From Hyphomicrobiales bacterium (lineage in GTDB: Bacteria > Pseudomonadota > Alphaproteobacteria > Rhizobiales > Xanthobacteraceae), in the NCBI GenBank assembly GCA_009377695.1, contig WHTP01000007.1, forward strand, positions 16,071 through 80,070: 64,000 nucleotides of DNA. The letters run 5' to 3'. Positions within the stretch are counted from its first letter, which is position 1, and each line of letters begins with the position of its first letter. Shown here piece by piece: positions 1 to 9,637 of this stretch. Under the pieces are notes generated by a model. The model searched no databases. It was given only the letters and a program-made list of their open reading frames with translations, and had not been told where the DNA came from. Made by a program: the position numbers and the translations under genes.

Positions 1-1179
1 CACGCGGACGGCGCGTTGCCGCTGCTGCGGCTGCCTGCGAAACATGACGACATTCATGACATCCGCACGACGGCGGCACGTCTCGCGAGCGACGCCACCG
101 ACATCGTCATCCTCGGCGTTGGCGGATCGAGCCTCGGCGGGCAGACGTTGGCCCAGCTTGCAGATTATGCGGTCGAGGGCGTCGGTGCGTTCCGACACGG
201 CCCGCGTCTGCATTTCATGGACAACCTGGACCCCGAAACTTACGTGACGCTGCTCGCTCAGCTACCGCTTATGACCACGCGCTTTGTGGCGATCTCGAAA
301 TCCGGCGGCACCGGCGAAACTCTGATGCAGATCACCGCAGCGATGGCGACGGTAAAGGCGGCCGGTCTCGCGGTGAAGATTCCCGATCTCTTTCTGGGGC
401 TCACCGAGCCGGCGAAGGGCGACAAGCGCAGTGGACTGCGCGTGCTGTGCGACGAGTACGACATCGCGATGCTGGAGCACGACCCCGGTGTTGGTGGGAG
501 ATTCTCGGTGTTGACCAATGTCGGCCTCCTTCCGGCGGCGGCCGCCGGGCTCGACATCGATGCGATCCGTGGCGGCGCTGCCGAGGCGCTCAAGCCGGTG
601 CTCGAAAAGCGGACACCGGCCGAGGTCCCTGCCGCGGTCGGCGCCGCGCTGTCGGTCGCGGTTGGAAAGCCAATCGCAGTCATGATGGCCTACGCCGACC
701 GGCTTGAGCGCTTCACCCGCTGGTACGTGCAGCTCTGGGCCGAGAGCCTCGGCAAGAACGGCAAGGGCACGACGCCGATCGCCGCGCGCGGGCCTGTTGA
801 TCAGCACAGTCAGCTCCAGCTCTTTATTGCCGGACCACGCGATAAACTCTTCACAATCATCACGACAGGCACCGCCGGCCGCGGCCCGCGCATCGAGCCC
901 GACCTCGCAAGGCTTGCGGGCGAGCCCGACTTCGCCGGCAAGACCATGGGCGACCTCGTGGCGGCGCAGGGCCGCGCCACCGCCGAGACGCTGGCGAAGA
1001 ACGGCTGCCCGGTCCGCACCATTCATATTGAGCAACTCGACGAGACAAGCCTCGGCGCGCTGCTGATGCATTTCATGCTGGAGACGATCATCGCCGCGCA
1101 TCTCCTCGGCGTCGATCCGTTCGATCAGCCGGCGGTCGAGGAAGGCAAGATCCTGGCGAAGCAGTACTTGAAGGGCTGA
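1..1179 (+). CDS. pgi: Glucose-6-phosphate isomerase (5' end truncated by window start)
   Basis: ORF open from base 1 in the frame of 16..1179; motifs GVGGSSLGGQTL, ISKSGGTGET, GKNGKGTTPI typical of bacterial PGI. Confidence 0.85.
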   Translation, partial: HADGALPLLRLPAKHDDIHDIRTTAARLASDATDIVILGVGGSSLGGQTLAQLADYAVEGVGAFRHGPRLHFMDNLDPETYVTLLAQLPLMTTRFVAISKSGGTGETLMQITAAMATVKAAGLAVKIPDLFLGLTEPAKGDKRSGLRVLCDEYDIAMLEHDPGVGGRFSVLTNVGLLPAAAAGLDIDAIRGGAAEALKPVLEKRTPAEVPAAVGAALSVAVGKPIAVMMAYADRLERFTRWYVQLWAESLGKNGKGTTPIAARGPVDQHSQLQLFIAGPRDKLFTIITTGTAGRGPRIEPDLARLAGEPDFAGKTMGDLVAAQGRATAETLAKNGCPVRTIHIEQLDETSLGALLMHFMLETIIAAHLLGVDPFDQPAVEEGKILAKQYLKG

Positions 1180-1196
1180 TCTGCTATTACCAGCGG

Positions 1197-1616
1197 ATGA
1201 TCCGGATCACCGATTCCATTGCCATCGACGAGAGCGAGCTGGATGAAGACTTCGTTCGCTCGTCCGGACCGGGCGGTCAGAACGTCAACAAGCTCTCGAC
1301 TGCCGTGCAGCTGCGCTTCGACGTGCGGCACTCGCCGTCGCTGCCGAACGATGTCGCGCTGCGGCTGATGCGGCTCGCCGGCAGCCGGCTCACCAAGGAG
1401 GGCGTGCTCGTCATCACAGCGCAGCGCCACCGTACCCAAGAGCGCAACCGGCAGGACGCGCGCGACCGGCTGGTCGAGATGATCCGACAGGCCGCGGTGG
1501 TCCCCGCCAAGCGCCGGCCGACCAAGCCGTCGAAGGCGGCCAAGGCGAAGCGCCTGGAAGGCAAGAAGCAGCGCGCCAAGATCAAAAATATGCGCGGACG
1601 GGTGTCGTTCGACTAA
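1197..1616 (+). CDS. arfB: Alternative ribosome-rescue factor / peptidyl-tRNA hydrolase ArfB
   Basis: GGQ motif in SSGPGGQNVNKLSTAVQLRFD plus basic C-terminal tail (KPSKAAKAKRLEGKKQRAKIKNMRGR). Confidence 0.9.
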   Translation: MIRITDSIAIDESELDEDFVRSSGPGGQNVNKLSTAVQLRFDVRHSPSLPNDVALRLMRLAGSRLTKEGVLVITAQRHRTQERNRQDARDRLVEMIRQAAVVPAKRRPTKPSKAAKAKRLEGKKQRAKIKNMRGRVSFD

Positions 1617-1840
1617 ATCGCGCGATCAGTGCCGCCGGCGCGACGCGTCAAAAACCTTCAGCTTCTTTTAGCAACAATTTCGCCAATTCTGACGAAGAGG
1701 CGGCCGCCCTTCTTAAGCCGGCATCAAAGGCCCGCGTCGCAGATTGCATCAACCAAGCCATTTCCCCACCTGCACAGTCAACTTGGAGCCGGCCGCCTTC
1801 TCGACCCGGCGCATCGCAACCCACAAGGAAGGATGCTGCC

Positions 1841-3469
1841 ATGAAACGGCGAACGTTCCTGACCAGCGGCGCGGCCGTCGTCGCCGGACTGAGCACCCGC
1901 TCGGCCGACGCACAATATGCGCCGCCCTCCCAGCCCTACACGACCGGCGTCGGGGTGCCGCTGGGCGCCGGAGACCTCGATGCAGCCGTCGCCCGCCTGC
2001 GCAGCCGCTTCGCCAAGGAGTTTGATCCGGCCTATGTCGAGCACGTGATCCTGCCGCACTTTCTGGTCTCGACCTACGAAGGCGAGCGGCCCGCGCTCCC
2101 CATGATCGACGTGAAGTTCACCAAGGAGAACGCGCTTCCCAACGACCTCTGGGGCATGCTGAGCGAAACCTGGCAGCCCAATCCCGAGGGCGGCGTCACC
2201 GTCTTCCTGCAGGGTCTCGAGAAACGCGGACCGGATAATCGACGCAAGCGCATCTACATGTCCGCCGTCACGCCGGATCTGTACGGGCCGATGTACCGCG
2301 AGAAGGTTCGAGACTTCTTCGACGAGCTCCTGGACAACAATAACGCTGGGCGACCCTTGATGCGGCCCTATCTCGAGCGATATTTCGACCTCTATTGGGA
2401 CCTGCATCTCGGCGTCACAGGCGACGCGATCCCCGCACGCGTGCGCCAGATCGGCGACAATTTCAACACCGTGCTCGCCTATCGCGATCCGACGCAAAAG
2501 ATCGTCTACGAAAACTACATGAGCGTGCGCGCGAACCTCGATTTCCTGAAGACGTGGATCGAGCAGCGGATCGGCGACCTCACCTCGGGAAAGACACCTG
2601 ATCCCGAGAAGACGTTCGCATACTACTGGATCAAGAACGCGGGCAGTGGCGAGCACTTCGCTCACAAGGACGTCGTGTTCGAATGCTTCCACAACTTCGT
2701 GGCCTTCAGCCAGTGGGGCAACACGATCTACAACATCATGCTCAAGCTCGGACGCAATACCGGCGACCCAGATGCCCGAACCTGGTTCAAGAAAACGATG
2801 GAAGGCAATTTCGACAGCGCCGGCGATTCCGCCTTCACTCCGCTTGATCGCTTGGTGATGGAGCTGTTCCGGGTGATTTCTCCGAATGGCGGCAGCATCT
2901 CGGCCGTCACAGAGGTCAGGCAGCCTCCGTTCGAACGGCACGGCTATGTCGTCAGCCCGCATCTCGCGAGCAGCGTCGACCCGCTTCACTGGAAGGACCC
3001 GCAAACGTTCGACCCCGATCGCTACAAGGCGGCGCCGACCAGCCATCAGATCGACGAGAGCAGATGCGAGCAGATCGGGTTCGCGCAATGTCCGTTCGAG
3101 CGCACCTCCTTTGATGTGAAGGACGGCCGCAAGGCGGTGCTGCACAACAGCGCCTTCGGCACGGTCTACGGCATCGTCGACGACAGGCCGCTGCCGGTCT
3201 GCGACACCGCCGGCTTCGCGCCGTTCGGCTTCGGCTACCGGCGGTGCCCCGGCGAGCAGCTCACGATCCAGGTGTTTGAGGACTTCCTGCGCAAAGTGTG
3301 GGAGAAGAAGATCGAGTTCGAGAAGTTCAACATCGCCAATCCGGAACGGCTCCCGATCGGCCCCACCACCGTCATTGATGACGATGTCGGCTTCAGCAAA
3401 GCAGCCGGGCAGTTGCCGGAACCGGAGACGAGGGGTCGCTGGCTCGCGAAACGGAGCCAGGGCCGATAA
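1841..3469 (+). CDS. Tat-signal-bearing cytochrome P450-like haem-thiolate protein
   Basis: N-terminal MKRRTFLTSGAAVVAGL (twin-arginine signal); ExxR-like MELFR; FDPDRY; Cys-loop FAPFGFGYRRCPGEQL. Confidence 0.7.
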   Translation: MKRRTFLTSGAAVVAGLSTRSADAQYAPPSQPYTTGVGVPLGAGDLDAAVARLRSRFAKEFDPAYVEHVILPHFLVSTYEGERPALPMIDVKFTKENALPNDLWGMLSETWQPNPEGGVTVFLQGLEKRGPDNRRKRIYMSAVTPDLYGPMYREKVRDFFDELLDNNNAGRPLMRPYLERYFDLYWDLHLGVTGDAIPARVRQIGDNFNTVLAYRDPTQKIVYENYMSVRANLDFLKTWIEQRIGDLTSGKTPDPEKTFAYYWIKNAGSGEHFAHKDVVFECFHNFVAFSQWGNTIYNIMLKLGRNTGDPDARTWFKKTMEGNFDSAGDSAFTPLDRLVMELFRVISPNGGSISAVTEVRQPPFERHGYVVSPHLASSVDPLHWKDPQTFDPDRYKAAPTSHQIDESRCEQIGFAQCPFERTSFDVKDGRKAVLHNSAFGTVYGIVDDRPLPVCDTAGFAPFGFGYRRCPGEQLTIQVFEDFLRKVWEKKIEFEKFNIANPERLPIGPTTVIDDDVGFSKAAGQLPEPETRGRWLAKRSQGR

Positions 3470-3514
3470 AGTCGGGCATCGCGAATCGGCACGCTGGGCA
3501 TCTCGGCGTCGGCC

Positions 3515-5356
3515 GTGCGAAGGATGCCCATGCCAGTCCGCCAGCTCAGCGAAGCCACCGTCAACCGCATCGCCGCCGGCGAGGTGGTCGAACGGCCGGC
3601 GAGCGTGGTCAAGGAACTGGTGGAGAACGCGCTCGACGCCGGCGCGACCAGAATCGAGATCGTCACCGACGGCGGCGGTCGCCGTCTGATCCGCGTCACC
3701 GACGATGGCGATGGCATGTCGCACGCCGATCTCGCGCTTGCGGTCGACCGCCACGCCACCTCGAAGCTCGCCGATGACGACCTGCTCGACATCCGCACGC
3801 TCGGATTCCGCGGCGAGGCGCTGCCGTCGATCGGCGCGGTTGCGCGGCTTTCGATCACCACGCGCCACAAGAACGAGCCGCATGCGTGGGCCATCGCCGT
3901 CGACGGCGGCGACAAGTCCGCGGTCAAGCCTGCGGCGCTCGGCGACGGCACACGCATCGAGGTGCGCGACCTCTTCTACGCAACGCCGGCGCGGCTGAAG
4001 TTCCTCAAGAGCGACCGGACCGAGGGCGAAGCCATCCGCGAGGTGGTGCGCCGCCTCGCCATGAGCCGGCCGGACGTCGCCTTCACGCTGGCCGGCGAAG
4101 AGCGCGCGCCCGTCACCTGGGCCGCCGCGCTGCCCGGCGCGTCCGGCCAGCTTGCGCGGCTTGCCGATATCCTGGGTCATGAATTCCACGCCAATGCGGT
4201 CGCGGTGCATGGCGAGCGCAATGGTGTGATCGTCGCGGGCTTCGCGGCGCTGCCGACGCACACCCGCGCCAATGCGCTCGGGCAATATCTTTTCGTCAAC
4301 GGCCGGCCGGTGCGCGACAAGCTCCTGATCGGCGTGGTGCGCGGCGCCTACGCCGACTACCTGCCGCGCGACCGCCATCCGATCGTCGCGCTGTTCGTCA
4401 CGCTCGATCCGCGGGAAGTCGACGTCAATGTGCATCCCGCCAAGGCCGAGGTGCGCTTCCGCGACCCGGGCCTGGTGCGCGCGCTGCTGATCACCTCGCT
4501 GCGGCAGGCGCTGGCGCGCGAAAGCCAGCGCGCCGCCACATCAGGCGGCAGCGCGACCATTGCAGCGTTCCGCCCTTCCTCAATTCCCGCAAGCGGGGGT
4601 CGCGGCTGGGACTGGCGCCGTTCGCCCGCGCGGCCTGACTCGCGCGGCTTTCCGTTACCTGCACACGGCAATGCTGCCATCGGCTTCGCGGAAGCGGCGC
4701 AGGCCGCCTTCGCGGTCGGCGATCCCTCCGCCGATGCACGGGTTGCGGTCGTCGACAGCGCGCCCGACCTCATTGACCGGCCGCTCGGCGCCGCCCGCGC
4801 GCAGGTGCACGAGACCTACATTGTCGCACAGACACGCGACGGCATCGTCATCGTCGACCAGCACGCCGCGCATGAGCGCATCGTCTATGAGCGCATGAAG
4901 GCGGCGCTGGAGAAGTCCGGCGTGGCGAGCCAGCTCCTGCTGATCCCGGAAATCGTCGAGCTCGACGAAGCCGACGTCGAACGCGTGCTCGCACGCGCAG
5001 GCGAGCTCGCGCGCTATGGGCTCGCGATCGAGCCGTTTGGCCCCGGCGCGGTGGCGGTGCGCGAAACGCCGTCGCTGCTCGGCGAAATCGACGCGCGCGC
5101 ACTGGTGCGCGATCTCGCCGAGCACATCGCCGAATGGGACGAGGCGCTGCCGCTGGAGCGCCGGCTGATGCACGTTGCCGCCACCATGGCCTGCTACGGC
5201 TCGGTGCGCGCGGGCCGCCGCCTCAAGCCGGAGGAAATGAACGCGCTGCTGCGCGAGATGGAAGCGACGCCCAATTCCGGCCAGTGCAACCACGGCCGTC
5301 CGACCTATGTGGAGCTGAAGCTCAGCGATATCGAGACCCTGTTCGGGCGGCGGTGA
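3515..5356 (+). CDS. mutL: DNA mismatch repair protein MutL
   Basis: GHKL ATPase motifs [52 protein letters not shown]-terminal [11 protein letters not shown] and [11 protein letters not shown]. Confidence 0.95.
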   Translation: MRRMPMPVRQLSEATVNRIAAGEVVERPASVVKELVENALDAGATRIEIVTDGGGRRLIRVTDDGDGMSHADLALAVDRHATSKLADDDLLDIRTLGFRGEALPSIGAVARLSITTRHKNEPHAWAIAVDGGDKSAVKPAALGDGTRIEVRDLFYATPARLKFLKSDRTEGEAIREVVRRLAMSRPDVAFTLAGEERAPVTWAAALPGASGQLARLADILGHEFHANAVAVHGERNGVIVAGFAALPTHTRANALGQYLFVNGRPVRDKLLIGVVRGAYADYLPRDRHPIVALFVTLDPREVDVNVHPAKAEVRFRDPGLVRALLITSLRQALARESQRAATSGGSATIAAFRPSSIPASGGRGWDWRRSPARPDSRGFPLPAHGNAAIGFAEAAQAAFAVGDPSADARVAVVDSAPDLIDRPLGAARAQVHETYIVAQTRDGIVIVDQHAAHERIVYERMKAALEKSGVASQLLLIPEIVELDEADVERVLARAGELARYGLAIEPFGPGAVAVRETPSLLGEIDARALVRDLAEHIAEWDEALPLERRLMHVAATMACYGSVRAGRRLKPEEMNALLREMEATPNSGQCNHGRPTYVELKLSDIETLFGRR

Positions 5357-5616
5357 ATTCCAACTATGATGCGTGTCCCAGGCGCAGCGCAGCACGAGCC
5401 GTAAGCGCATCTTTGACCGCGCTATAGCGCAATGATGCGGGGATGATCCGGGACACCGGTTTCTTCGTGCGTGAGCGAGCCCCCGGCCGTTCGATCCCTC
5501 TGCTAGGACTTAAGTCTCCGAACAAGTGACGTCCGGCGGAGCATGCACTGCGGCCCTATTGCTCTTGATCAAAAGGCGCACGCAGGCGAGGGTCCCCCGG
5601 AATTAGGGAGACGAGA

Positions 5617-6591
5617 ATGAGCAAGACGACCATGGCCGCCACGGCCACCCTCATCACACTGACGGGCGCCATTTCCGCCCAGGATTGGCCAACGCGGCCC
5701 GTCACCATGGTCATCCCGTTCGCGGCCGGTGGCGGCATTGACGGCAGCGGACGCATCCAGGCGCAGCGTATGGGTGAAATGCTCGGCCAGACGATCGTGG
5801 TCGAGAATGTCGGCGGGGCGGCCGGAACGGTCGGGTCAGCGCGCGTCGCCAAGAGCACACCGGATGGCTACAGCTTCGTGATGGGAAATACCGGCACGCA
5901 CGCCTACAGCCAGGGCATGCGCAAGATTCCGTCTTACAACTCCGTCACCGACTTCGCACCGGTCGGGCTGGTGACGGAATCGCCGCGCATCTTGCTGGCG
6001 CGCAAGGATTTGCCGGTGAACAACCTGCAGGAGTTCGTCAAATACGTGAAGGCGAACCAGGCGAAGATGCAGTTCGGCTCGGCCGGCGTTGGATCCGGCA
6101 CGCATTTGCCTTGCGAACTCTTGAACTCGGTGCTTGGCGTCAAGGTCACGCATGTGCCCTTCAAAGGCGCCGGTCCGGTCATGCAGGAGCTGATGGCAGG
6201 TCGCATCGACTACTTCTGCGACACCATCCAGACGGGTGCAACTCAGGCCAAGGCCGGCACGGTGAAGGGCCTCGCCGTCATGTCACCCAAGCGCGTGCCG
6301 ATCATTCCAGAGCTCGCGACCACGGGCGAGCAGGGACTTCAGGGAGTTGAGGCAACTGTCTGGAACGGCTTCTTCTTCCCGAAGGGCACGCCGGATCCGA
6401 TCATCCGCCGGATGAACAAGGTCATGAATGCCATGATCGAGGAACCGGCGATCCGCAAACGGCTTCAGGACCTTGGGCTTGAAATCCTGCCGCCGGAGCA
6501 GCGCACGCCCGAATACCTTGCGAAATACCTGCCACAGGAAGTCGCGCGCTGGAAGAAGGTCATCATCGGGGCCGGCATTCAGGTGGAGTGA
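5617..6591 (+). CDS. Tripartite tricarboxylate transporter (Bug/TctC) substrate-binding protein
   Basis: Signal peptide then WPTRPVTMVIPFAAGGGIDGSGRI...QTIVVENVGGAAGTVGSARVAKSTPDGYSF, Bug family signature. Confidence 0.9.
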   Translation: MSKTTMAATATLITLTGAISAQDWPTRPVTMVIPFAAGGGIDGSGRIQAQRMGEMLGQTIVVENVGGAAGTVGSARVAKSTPDGYSFVMGNTGTHAYSQGMRKIPSYNSVTDFAPVGLVTESPRILLARKDLPVNNLQEFVKYVKANQAKMQFGSAGVGSGTHLPCELLNSVLGVKVTHVPFKGAGPVMQELMAGRIDYFCDTIQTGATQAKAGTVKGLAVMSPKRVPIIPELATTGEQGLQGVEATVWNGFFFPKGTPDPIIRRMNKVMNAMIEEPAIRKRLQDLGLEILPPEQRTPEYLAKYLPQEVARWKKVIIGAGIQVE

Positions 6592-6633
6592 CAAGCGGCG
6601 CGGCAAGCGCCCGGACATTCGGGGAGAAACGTC

Positions 6634-7608
6634 ATGATGCGAACAATCATCGCCGCAGCGGTCGCTTTCGCCGCTGCTGGTACCCCGGCGTACGCGCAAA
6701 GCTGGCCGACACGACCGATCAACTTGGTCGTGCCGTATGCGGCGGGTGGACCGGTCGACACCATCGCGCGCATTCTTGGCGCGCGCATGAGCGAGACGCT
6801 CGGCCAGCAGATCATCATCGAGAATGTCGGCGGCGCCGGTGGCATGAACGGCTCGCAGCGGGTCGCCAAGGCGACGCCCGACGGCTACTCGCTGCTGCTG
6901 TCAGGCAGCGCGGTCCTCGCCATCAACCAGACGCTTTACCGGCGGCCGCTCTACAATAGCCTCACTGATTTCGAGCACGTGGTACTGCATTCGGATTCAG
7001 CACGCGTCTTGATCGCGCGGCCGGACTTCCCGGCGAAGACGCTCCCAGAGTTTATCGCGTATGCCAAGGCCAATCAGGGCAAGATGCAATATGGTTCGGC
7101 GGGCGCCGGCTCCGGCACACATGTCTGCGCGGTGCTGCTCAATGTCGCCATGGGGACCAAGATCACCCATGTGCCCTATCGCGGCGCCGGCCCGGCCATG
7201 CAGGACCTGATCGCCGGCCGCATCGATTTCATCGCCGAACAAATCTCGACCGCGCTGCCGCAGATTCGGGCTGGCAAAGTGAAGGTGATCGCGACGCTTG
7301 GGCTCGACCGCGCGCCCGGCCTCGAAGACCTCGCGACCGCGGAAGAAGTCGGGTTGAAGGGGCTCGATTGCGGCTCCTGGGGATCGTTCTCATTCCCGAA
7401 AGGCACACCCGAAGCCGTCGTGCAGCGGCTCGCCGACGCCTCCAACGAGGCCGTCGAGTCGCCGATGGTGCGCGACCGCTTCAAGCAGATCGGCGTCGTG
7501 GTCCCGCCCAAGGAGCGCCGTACCCCGGCATACCTTCGCAAGTTCGTCGTGACCGAAACGGAGCGCTGGGCAGCGCCGATCAAGAACAGCGGTGCGGTGA
7601 TCGACTGA
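6634..7608 (+). CDS. Tripartite tricarboxylate transporter (Bug/TctC) substrate-binding protein
   Basis: SWPTRPINLVVPYAAGGPVDTIARI...ENVGGAGGMNGSQRVAKATPDGYSLL. Confidence 0.9.
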   Translation: MMRTIIAAAVAFAAAGTPAYAQSWPTRPINLVVPYAAGGPVDTIARILGARMSETLGQQIIIENVGGAGGMNGSQRVAKATPDGYSLLLSGSAVLAINQTLYRRPLYNSLTDFEHVVLHSDSARVLIARPDFPAKTLPEFIAYAKANQGKMQYGSAGAGSGTHVCAVLLNVAMGTKITHVPYRGAGPAMQDLIAGRIDFIAEQISTALPQIRAGKVKVIATLGLDRAPGLEDLATAEEVGLKGLDCGSWGSFSFPKGTPEAVVQRLADASNEAVESPMVRDRFKQIGVVVPPKERRTPAYLRKFVVTETERWAAPIKNSGAVID

Positions 7609-7697
7609 TGCCAAACGCGCCTCCTCCTTGAGGAGCCCGATCTGATCACGACGCCGCTGCGATCAATGACAGCGGTGCGTGCAAAAGGGAGAACGCC

Positions 7698-8675
7698 ATG
7701 ACAAGGATTCTCATCGCGCTGCTTTGGACGCTTGCCGCGGCTTGGCCGAGCGGCGCTGCCGCCCAGGATTGGCCGACGCGGCCGATCACCATGGTCGTGC
7801 CGTTCCCGGCCGGCGGTCCGATCGATTTCATTGGGCGGCTGATGGCGCAACGGTTGTCCGAGAAGCTCGGCCAGCAGGTCATCGTCGAGAATGTCGGCGG
7901 CGCCGGCGGCATGAACGGCGCGGCGCGCGTCGCCAAATCGCCTCCAGACGGCTCGACGTTCCTGTTCGGCAACCAGGGCACGCATACATTCAGCCAGATA
8001 CTTTACAAGAAGCCGCTCTACAACGCGGTCGCCGACTTCGCGCCGGTGGCCGTCGTGGTCGAGAATGTGAAGTTCCTGGCCACGCGCAAGGACTTCCCCG
8101 CCAAGACGCTGCCCGAGTTCATCGCCTACGCCAGAGCGAACCAGAAGACCATGCAATACGGTTCGGCCGGCATAGGTTCAGCCACCCACGCCACCTGCGT
8201 GCTGTTGAACCACGCGGCCGGCGTCGACATCACGCACGTGCCCTATCGCGGCACCGGGCCGGCGTTGCAAGACATGATCGCCGGACGCATCGACTACATG
8301 TGCGAGGTGACCTCGACGGGCGCGCCGCACGTGGCCGCCGATGCGATCAAGGCGCTCGCGATCCTGTCGCCGGCGCGCAACAAGGCGCTGCCGGGCGTTC
8401 CGACCGCGCATGAGCAGGGGCTGGCGAACTTCGACGCCGATGGCTGGAACGCGTTCTTCCTTCCGCGCGGCACGCCCAATGCAATCGTGCGCAAGCTCGC
8501 AGACGCGACCTCGTCGATCCTCGACGCGCCTGACATCCGGGCGCGGCTCGAGAAAGCCGGGCTCAACGTGGCGGCGCCGCAGCGGCGCAATCCGGACTAT
8601 CTCGGCAAGCTGGTGGCGAGCGAGCTCGACAAATGGGGCCCGCCGGTGCGCGCCAGCGGCGCGAGCGCGGAGTGA
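7698..8675 (+). CDS. Tripartite tricarboxylate transporter (Bug/TctC) substrate-binding protein
   Basis: DWPTRPITMVVPFPAGGPIDFIGRL...ENVGGAGGMNGAARVAKSPPDGSTFL. Confidence 0.9.
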   Translation: MTRILIALLWTLAAAWPSGAAAQDWPTRPITMVVPFPAGGPIDFIGRLMAQRLSEKLGQQVIVENVGGAGGMNGAARVAKSPPDGSTFLFGNQGTHTFSQILYKKPLYNAVADFAPVAVVVENVKFLATRKDFPAKTLPEFIAYARANQKTMQYGSAGIGSATHATCVLLNHAAGVDITHVPYRGTGPALQDMIAGRIDYMCEVTSTGAPHVAADAIKALAILSPARNKALPGVPTAHEQGLANFDADGWNAFFLPRGTPNAIVRKLADATSSILDAPDIRARLEKAGLNVAAPQRRNPDYLGKLVASELDKWGPPVRASGASAE

Positions 8676-8712
8676 ACCACCGCCCGCATCGCCGACTCGC
8701 GAAGTCTTGTCG

Positions 8713-8913
8713 TTATTTCGATGATCCTGCCGCGCCCGTGGGCTCGGTGATACGCACGGCAAGCTTCCACGCCAGCGGGATGACTCCAACAAACAACAAC
8801 AGAAACAGGAGCAAACTTATCTGCTTGGAAAATTGCTCTACGACTGCGCAGATTCCGACCGCGATGAGGTCGCCGACCAATACGGTAGCGGCGAAAGCAA
8901 TGAGCAGCGTCAT
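8713..8913 (-). CDS. Small hypothetical membrane protein
   Basis: Internal start in ORF 8713..9030: MTLLIAFAATVLVGDLIAVGICAVVEQFSKQISLLLFLLLFVGVIPLAWKLAVRI; two hydrophobic segments. Confidence 0.5.
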   Translation of the reverse strand: MTLLIAFAATVLVGDLIAVGICAVVEQFSKQISLLLFLLLFVGVIPLAWKLAVRITEPTGAAGSSK

Positions 8914-9050
8914 GACACAAGTTCCCCCGTATGTTGCGCGCCCCTGTACACCGTAACAACGCACACGCATGAACACGCGTTCACGGGACAAATGGTCGCG
9001 TGATGTCGCGGCGGTGCGATGTCGCACCACGTCCGTGATGCACCATCACC

Positions 9051-9101
9051 TGGCAGTGTTTAGGAACTGGCGGTGTTTAGGAACTGGCAGTATTTAGGAA
9101 G
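9051..9101. repeat. 17-bp tandem repeat, 3 units, spanning the rsmD 3' end
   Basis: tggcagtgtttaggaac / tggcggtgtttaggaac / tggcagtatttaggaag read directly. Confidence 0.85.
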
Positions 9102-9637
9102 ATGAGCTCGCTATCGTCATAGCGCCGCCGCTCGATCTCGGTGAAGCCTTCGGGTGCGGCGAAGGCGGCATCGGCCGCCTCCTCGATCACGATCAACGCG
9201 CCGGCGGTGAGCCAGCCGCCGGTCCGCGCCGAAAGCAGCGCCTGCTGTGCAAGGCCACGACCATAGGGCGGATCGAGAAACACCAGCGAGAACGGCTCGA
9301 TCGGATGCGCTGGACCGAGCTTGGTCGCATCGCGGCGGAAGATCTTGGTGGCGCCACCGAGCCCGAGCGTGGTCACGTTCTCGCGCAGCAGCGCCCGCGC
9401 TTCAGCACCGTCATCGACGAACAGCGCGAAGGCAGCGCCGCGCGACATCGCCTCGAGGCCGAGCGCGCCGGTGCCGGCGAACATGTCAAGGACGCGCGCG
9501 CCCGCCAGGGGGTCGCCATAGGCATGGACGAGCACGTTGAACAGGCTTTCGCGCAGCCGGTCGGAGGTCGGCCGGATGTCGCGCGTGCGCGGTGCCGCCA
9601 GCGTACGCCCGCGATGCCGTCCGCCGACGATGCGCAT
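9077..9637 (-). CDS. rsmD: 16S rRNA (guanine(966)-N(2))-methyltransferase RsmD
   Basis: MRIVGGRHRGRTLAAP, RPTSDRLRESLFNVL, VLDMFAGTGALGLEAMSRGA, LVFLDPPYG. Confidence 0.95.
   Translation of the reverse strand: MRIVGGRHRGRTLAAPRTRDIRPTSDRLRESLFNVLVHAYGDPLAGARVLDMFAGTGALGLEAMSRGAAFALFVDDGAEARALLRENVTTLGLGGATKIFRRDATKLGPAHPIEPFSLVFLDPPYGRGLAQQALLSARTGGWLTAGALIVIEEAADAAFAAPEGFTEIERRRYDDSELIFLNTASS

Noticed and set aside
1778-4435. 885-aa minus-strand ORF
   Set aside because: Antisense to the P450-like gene and mutL, both with clear family motifs; the sequence is Arg/Asp/His-rich shadow translation typical of high-GC DNA.
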